A program made the position numbers and the translations under genes. From contig OW121742.1 in NCBI GenBank assembly GCA_933228675.1, forward strand, positions 19,062,850-19,126,849: a DNA stretch of 64,000 nt. Direction: 5' to 3'. Shown one piece after another: positions 59,645-64,000 of this stretch (its first letter is position 1; every line of letters starts with the position of its first letter). Under the pieces are notes generated by a model that ran no database searches, was not told the DNA's origin, and saw only the letters and a program-made list of their open reading frames with translations. The stretch comes from Stomorhina lunata (taxonomy: Eukaryota; Arthropoda; Insecta; Diptera; Rhiniidae).

Positions 59645-61205
59645 TTTTTATTTCTTATTTTCTATGAGAAATATTTAAAAATAAAAACTTATTTTTATAG
59701 GAAAATTCTCCAAAATTTCTTATTTTTATAAAAAATTTTTAAAAAATTTCTTATTTTCATTTTTTAAATTTTTTAAAAAATTCTTATTTTTTAGGAAATT
59801 TTTCAAAAATTTATTACTTTTCTGTAGGAAATTTTTCAAAAATTTCTTATTTTTCCAAGAAATTTTTAAAAACTTTCTTATTTGTATTAGAAATTTTTAA
59901 AAATCTTCTTATTTTTTAAGAAATTTTAAAAAATTTCTTATTTTTATAAGAAATTTTCAAAAATATCTTATTTTTATAAAAAATTTTTAAAAAATTTCTT
60001 ATTTTTATAAGAAATTTTTAAAAAATTTCTTATTTTTATAAAAAATTAAAAAAAAAATCCTATTTTTATAGGAAATTTTTAAAAATTTCTTATTTTTATA
60101 AGAAATTTTAAAAAAATTTCTTACTTTTATAAGAAATTTAAAAAAAATGTCTTGATTCTATAAGAAATTTTTAAAAAATTTCTTATTTCTATAAGAAATT
60201 TTAAAAAAATTTCTTATTTCTATAAGAAATTTTTAAAAAATTTCTTATTTTTACAAGAAATTTCTTATTTAAATTTAAACAAAAAACATATTTTTATAGA
60301 AAATTTTTCAAAAATTTCTTTTTTTTATACGAAATTTTTCAAAAGTTTCTAATTTTTATACGAAATTTTTCAAAAATTTATAATTTTTATAAGAAATTTT
60401 TCAAAAATTTCTTATTTTTATAAGAAATTTTTCAAAAATTTCTTATTTCTATAAGAAATCTTTCAAAAATTTCGTATTTTTATAAGAAATTTTTCAAAAA
60501 TTTCTTATTTTTAGAAGAAATTTGAAAAATTTTTCAAAAATTTCTAATTTTCATAGAAAAATTATAATAATTTCCTATTTTTCTTTAGGAAATTTTTTAA
60601 AAGTTTCTTATTTTCATAGGAAATTTTTCAAAAAATTCTTATTTTTTTTAGGAAATTTTTCAAATAATTCTTATTTTTATAGGAAATTTTTAAAAAATTT
60701 CTTATTTTTATGTGAAATTTTACAAAAATTTCTTATTGTTATAAGAGATTTCTCACTTTTATAGGAAATTTATAAACATTTTTTTAGTTTTATATAAAAT
60801 TTTCTAAAATCTATTATTTTTGTTGGAAATTTTTCAAAAATTTCTTCTTTTTCTATAAGAAATTTAAAAAAAAATTGTTTAAAAATTTCTAATTTTTATA
60901 AAAAAGTCTTAAAAAATTTCATATTTTTATAGGAAATTTTTCAAAAGTTTCCTATTTGGATAGCAAATTTTTCCAACATTTCTTATTTTTATATGAAATT
61001 TTTGAATAATTTCTTATTTTAATTAGAAATTTTTTAAGCAATTCTTATTTTTATAGCAAACTTTTTTCAAAAATTTCATAAAATTCTAATTTTTATAGGA
61101 AATTTTTCAAAATTTTTTTAGTTTTATAGGAAATTTTCAAAAATTTAATATTTTTATTGGAAATTTTACAAAAATTTCTTATTTTTATAGGATTTTTTTC
61201 TAAAA
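59645..61205 (+). repeat. Tandem minisatellite array S12, 31-bp monomer, diverged
   Basis: Unit CTTATTTTTATAAGAAA plus TTTTTMAAAAATTT, about 50 copies, with TAAGAAA and TAGGAAA forms mixed. A CTTATTTCTATAAGAAA subtype clusters at 60180-60450. The array abuts the unrelated-looking P6 array with no spacer at about 61205. Confidence 0.94.
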
Positions 61206-61209
61206 AGTC

Positions 61210-62230
61210 TTTCTTCGCCTTAGTTTTCTTTAGAACAGTTGGCGATCGCCTTAGTTTTCTATAGAAAAGTTGGCGATCGCCTTTGTTTTCTATAGTAAAG
61301 TTGGCGATCGCCTTAGTTTTCTATAGAAAAGTTGGCGATCGCCTTAGTTTTCTATAGAAAAGTTGGCAATCGCCTTAGTTTTCTATAGAAAAGTTGGCGA
61401 TCGCCTTAGTTTTCTATAGAAAAGTTGGCGATCGCCTTAGTTTTCTATAGAAAAGTTGGCGATCGCCTTAGTTTTCTATAGAAAAGTTGGCGATCGCCTT
61501 AGTTTTCTATAGAAAAGTTGGCGATCGCCTTAGTATTCAATAGAAAAGTTGGTGATCGCCTTAGTTTTGTATAGAAAAGTTGGCGATCGCCTTAGTTTTC
61601 TATAGTAAAGTTGGCGATCACCTTAGTTTTCTATAGAAAAATTGGCGATCGCCTTAGTTTTCTATAGAAAAGTTGGCGATCGCCTTAGTTTTCTATAGAA
61701 AAGTTGGCGATCGCCTTAGTTTTCTATAGAAAAGTTGGCGATCGCCTTAGTTTTGTATAAAAAAGTTGGCGATCGCCTTTGTTTTCTATAGAAAAGTTGG
61801 CGATCGCCTTAGTTTTCTATAGAAAAGTTGGCGATCGCCTTAGTTTTCTATAGAAAAGTTAGCGATCGCCTTAGTTTCTATAGAAAAGTTGGCGATCGTC
61901 TTAGTTTTCTATAAAAAAGTTGGCGATCGCCTTAGTTTTCTATAGAAAAGTTGGCGATCGGCTTAGTTTTCTATAGAAAAGTTGGCGATTGCTTTAGTTT
62001 TCTATAGAAAAGTTGGCGATCGCCTTGGTTTTCTATAGAATAATTGGCGATCGACTTAGTTTTCTATAGAAAAATTATTTGATCGCCCTTGTTTTAAAGA
62101 AAAAGGTTTTTGATCGACTTAGTTTTCTATAGAAAAGTTAGCGATCGCTATAGTTTTCGATAAAAAAAATGCCGATCGCCTTACTTTTTTATAGAAAGTT
62201 GGCGATCGCATTTGTTTTCCAGAAAAGTTT
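61210..62230 (+). repeat. Tandem minisatellite array P6, 31-bp monomer with GGCGATCGCC
   Basis: About 33 copies of GTTGGCGATCGCCTTA followed by GTTTTCTATAGAAAA. Each unit joins two perfect palindromes, GGCGATCGCC and TTTTCTATAGAAAA. Conservation is high to about 62040. The last six units are degraded, and relics such as TTTTTATTGAAAAGTTATCG continue to about 62450. The variable half is far more GC-rich than any other monomer in the window. Confidence 0.97.
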
Positions 62231-63387
62231 TCTGGTAAAATGTTTCCGATCGACACATTTTTCATTACAATTTCTACAGACAACTAAAAGAACGCCTAAG
62301 TTTTCTATGGAAGAGTTTGGATTTTTTTAGTTGTTACTAATATATATGTAGAAATATTGAAATCGTCTTAGGTTTTTATTGAAAAGTTATCGATGGATTT
62401 ATTTTTTTATAGAGAGGTTAAAGTTCGCTTTTGTTTTCTATATAAATGATAACAATGATTAATTCTTTAATATTTTTTTAGTTTGTTTCATACAATGTTT
62501 ATCTATTGTGGGAACTATTAACTACAACCCCTTTTAAAACACCTCCTACCAACTATTCCAACAACTTGTTCATATTTTTATTTATTGACATGCAAATAAT
62601 TTTTTTTATCTTAGCAAAATATTATTATATTCCCATACATTATAAATCAATAAATTAAACAATTAATTAACATGTGTTCAAATATTCTGCAGCAAGAAAA
62701 TGATTTATATTTTATTATAATCGTAATTCACATAAATAAAATAAATAAGTAGTATTGAGATCATTGCAAGATCCTTGGCGATATAATTCTTTTTTATTTC
62801 GCAAAATCAGATAATGAAAATTTGCATAACAGAAATTTTTTTATAATTACATATTTTAGTTGATGAAATCCAACATCGACGTCAATAAGACATAATCATT
62901 TTACGACCAAATATTTATTTCTAGCATAACTATTTAGTATTTCCTAATTTTTCTGCAATTATTATTTCTTTTTAATTATAACTAATATTAGTGGTTTTAG
63001 TCGCTTTATAATTTTATTATTTAATTTTTACTTCTTGTCGATAAAATATTAATAATGTTTGAAATATTTCATTCAAACACATTAAAGAAATTACCCATAA
63101 ACATGCGATATTGAATGAAAAAAAAGTAGAAACATAAAAGATAGATATTATAACTTACAAACAACATTTTAATTTAAATTTTAAATAAAAAATAGAATAA
63201 ATAATTGCCAACACCAACAACAGCAACGACGAAGACAACAATTATATTTAGACGGTACACATGTAAAGCTGCTGCGCAATGCGCACTCACATGTGAGTCT
63301 ACAAGTGTCTAAATGCAGAAAAACACATATGAATATTCTAAAAGGTATGTGTGTATACACTACACGCAATTTTAATAGGGTTTACAA
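62231..63387. other. Spacer between inverted P6 arrays, no gene seen
   Basis: 62231-62450 holds decayed P6 relics and the rest is AT-rich single-copy DNA. Near 63200-63370 composition rises, with CAACAGCAACGACGA. TGCGCA occurs twice (63273-63278 and 63280-63285), and the perfect 14-bp palindrome ACTCACATGTGAGT lies at 63285-63298. A 62-codon reverse frame (63181-63369) is antisense to that simple sequence and is not called. Confidence 0.5.
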
Positions 63388-64000
63388 CTTTTCTATAGAA
63401 AACTATGACGATCACCAACATTTCAATAAAAAAATATGTCAACCAACAACTTTTCTATAGAAAACTATGGCGATCAGAAACTTTTAACAGAAGACTATAG
63501 CAATCACCAACTTTTCTATAGAAAACTTTTGCGATCACCAACTTTTCTATAGAAAACTGTGGCGACCACCAAATTTTCTATAGAAAACTACGGCGATCAC
63601 CAACTTTTCTATAGAAAACTAAGGCGATCACCAACTTTTCTATAGGATATTAAGGCGATCACCAACTTGTCTATAGAAAACTATTGCGATTACCAACTTT
63701 TCTATAGAAAACTATGGCGATCACCAACTTTTCTATAGAAAAATATGGCGATCATCAACTTTTCTATAGAAAACTATGGCGATCACCAACTTTTCCATAT
63801 AAAAGTATGGCGATCACCAACTTTTCTATAGAAAACTAAGGCGATCACCAACTTTAATAGAAGACCATGGCAATCACCAACTTTTCTATAGAAAACTTTT
63901 GCGATCACCAACTAAAACTATGGCGATCACCAACTTTTCTATAGAAAACTATTGCGATTACCAACTTTTCTATAGAAAACTATGGCGATCACCAACTTTT
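63388..64000 (-). repeat. Tandem minisatellite array P6r, 31-bp monomer, inverted relative of P6
   Basis: About 20 units of ACTATGGCGATCACCAA followed by CTTTTCTATAGAAA, running off the window end. It is the reverse complement of P6 with two characteristic differences: GATCACC for GATCGCC, which breaks the second palindrome, and CTATGG for CTAAGG, with some units still CTAAGG. Several units are short or damaged (near 63420, 63480, 63850 and 63910). Confidence 0.96.

Noticed and set aside
61210..62230. Cyanobacterial HIP1 element (GCGATCGC) or bacterial contamination
   Set aside because: The octamer occurs only inside a 31-bp AT-rich minisatellite that shares its other half with all P arrays. 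Nothing else is bacterial.

Overview
This is eukaryotic, very AT-rich, gene-poor DNA. It most likely comes from a dipteran, and a calyptrate fly (blowfly or house-fly type) fits best. The reasons are a broken Tc1/mariner transposase of a type common in flies, several interspersed-repeat fragments resembling the DINE-1/mini-me (Helentron-associated) class with GTCY/GACA runs, opa-like TTG/CTG runs, and no bacterial gene layout. The organism call rests on recognition, not on a search.

Roughly 60% of the window (my estimate from array boundaries) is about 20 tandem minisatellite arrays, each 0.3-3.5 kb long, separated by 0.3-4 kb of single-copy AT-rich sequence. Almost every monomer is 31 bp (a few are 30 or 28). 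Two related groups exist. The P group carries the palindrome TTTTCTATAGAAAA, or TTTTTCTATAAAAA in one family, joined to a second half that differs between families (P1-P6). The S group carries the imperfect hairpin CTTATTTTTATARGAAA followed by TTTTTCAAAAATTT.

Layout: P1 at 1-2.0 kb; P2 at 2.95-5.55 and 6.9-8.4 kb, the second array bracketed by 180-bp direct repeats; a DINE-1/mini-me-like fragment at 9.36-10.1 kb; S arrays in changing orientation from 10.1 to 41.6 kb; a less AT-rich island at 42.3-42.8 kb; P4 at 42.8-45.4 kb running into a mariner pseudogene; P3 at 47.8-51.0 kb; a GACA microsatellite inside a transposon remnant at 52.2-52.85 kb; P1/P5 at 54.96-55.9 kb; S arrays at 56.7-58.0 and 59.6-61.2 kb; P6 at 61.2-62.2 kb and its inverted relative from 63.4 kb to the window end.

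No complete protein-coding gene is visible. The long open frames are by-products of repeats whose period is a multiple of three (30 bp), of the GACA run, or of AT-rich chance. The best gene-like signals are a core promoter at 34.465-34.5 kb (TATA box, Inr-like element 31 bp downstream, good ATG context, possible short first exon), a weaker first-exon candidate at 20.9-21.03 kb, and the decayed mariner transposase at 45.47-45.84 kb. The window could be a giant intron, an intergenic block or heterochromatin; the sequence alone does not decide which.
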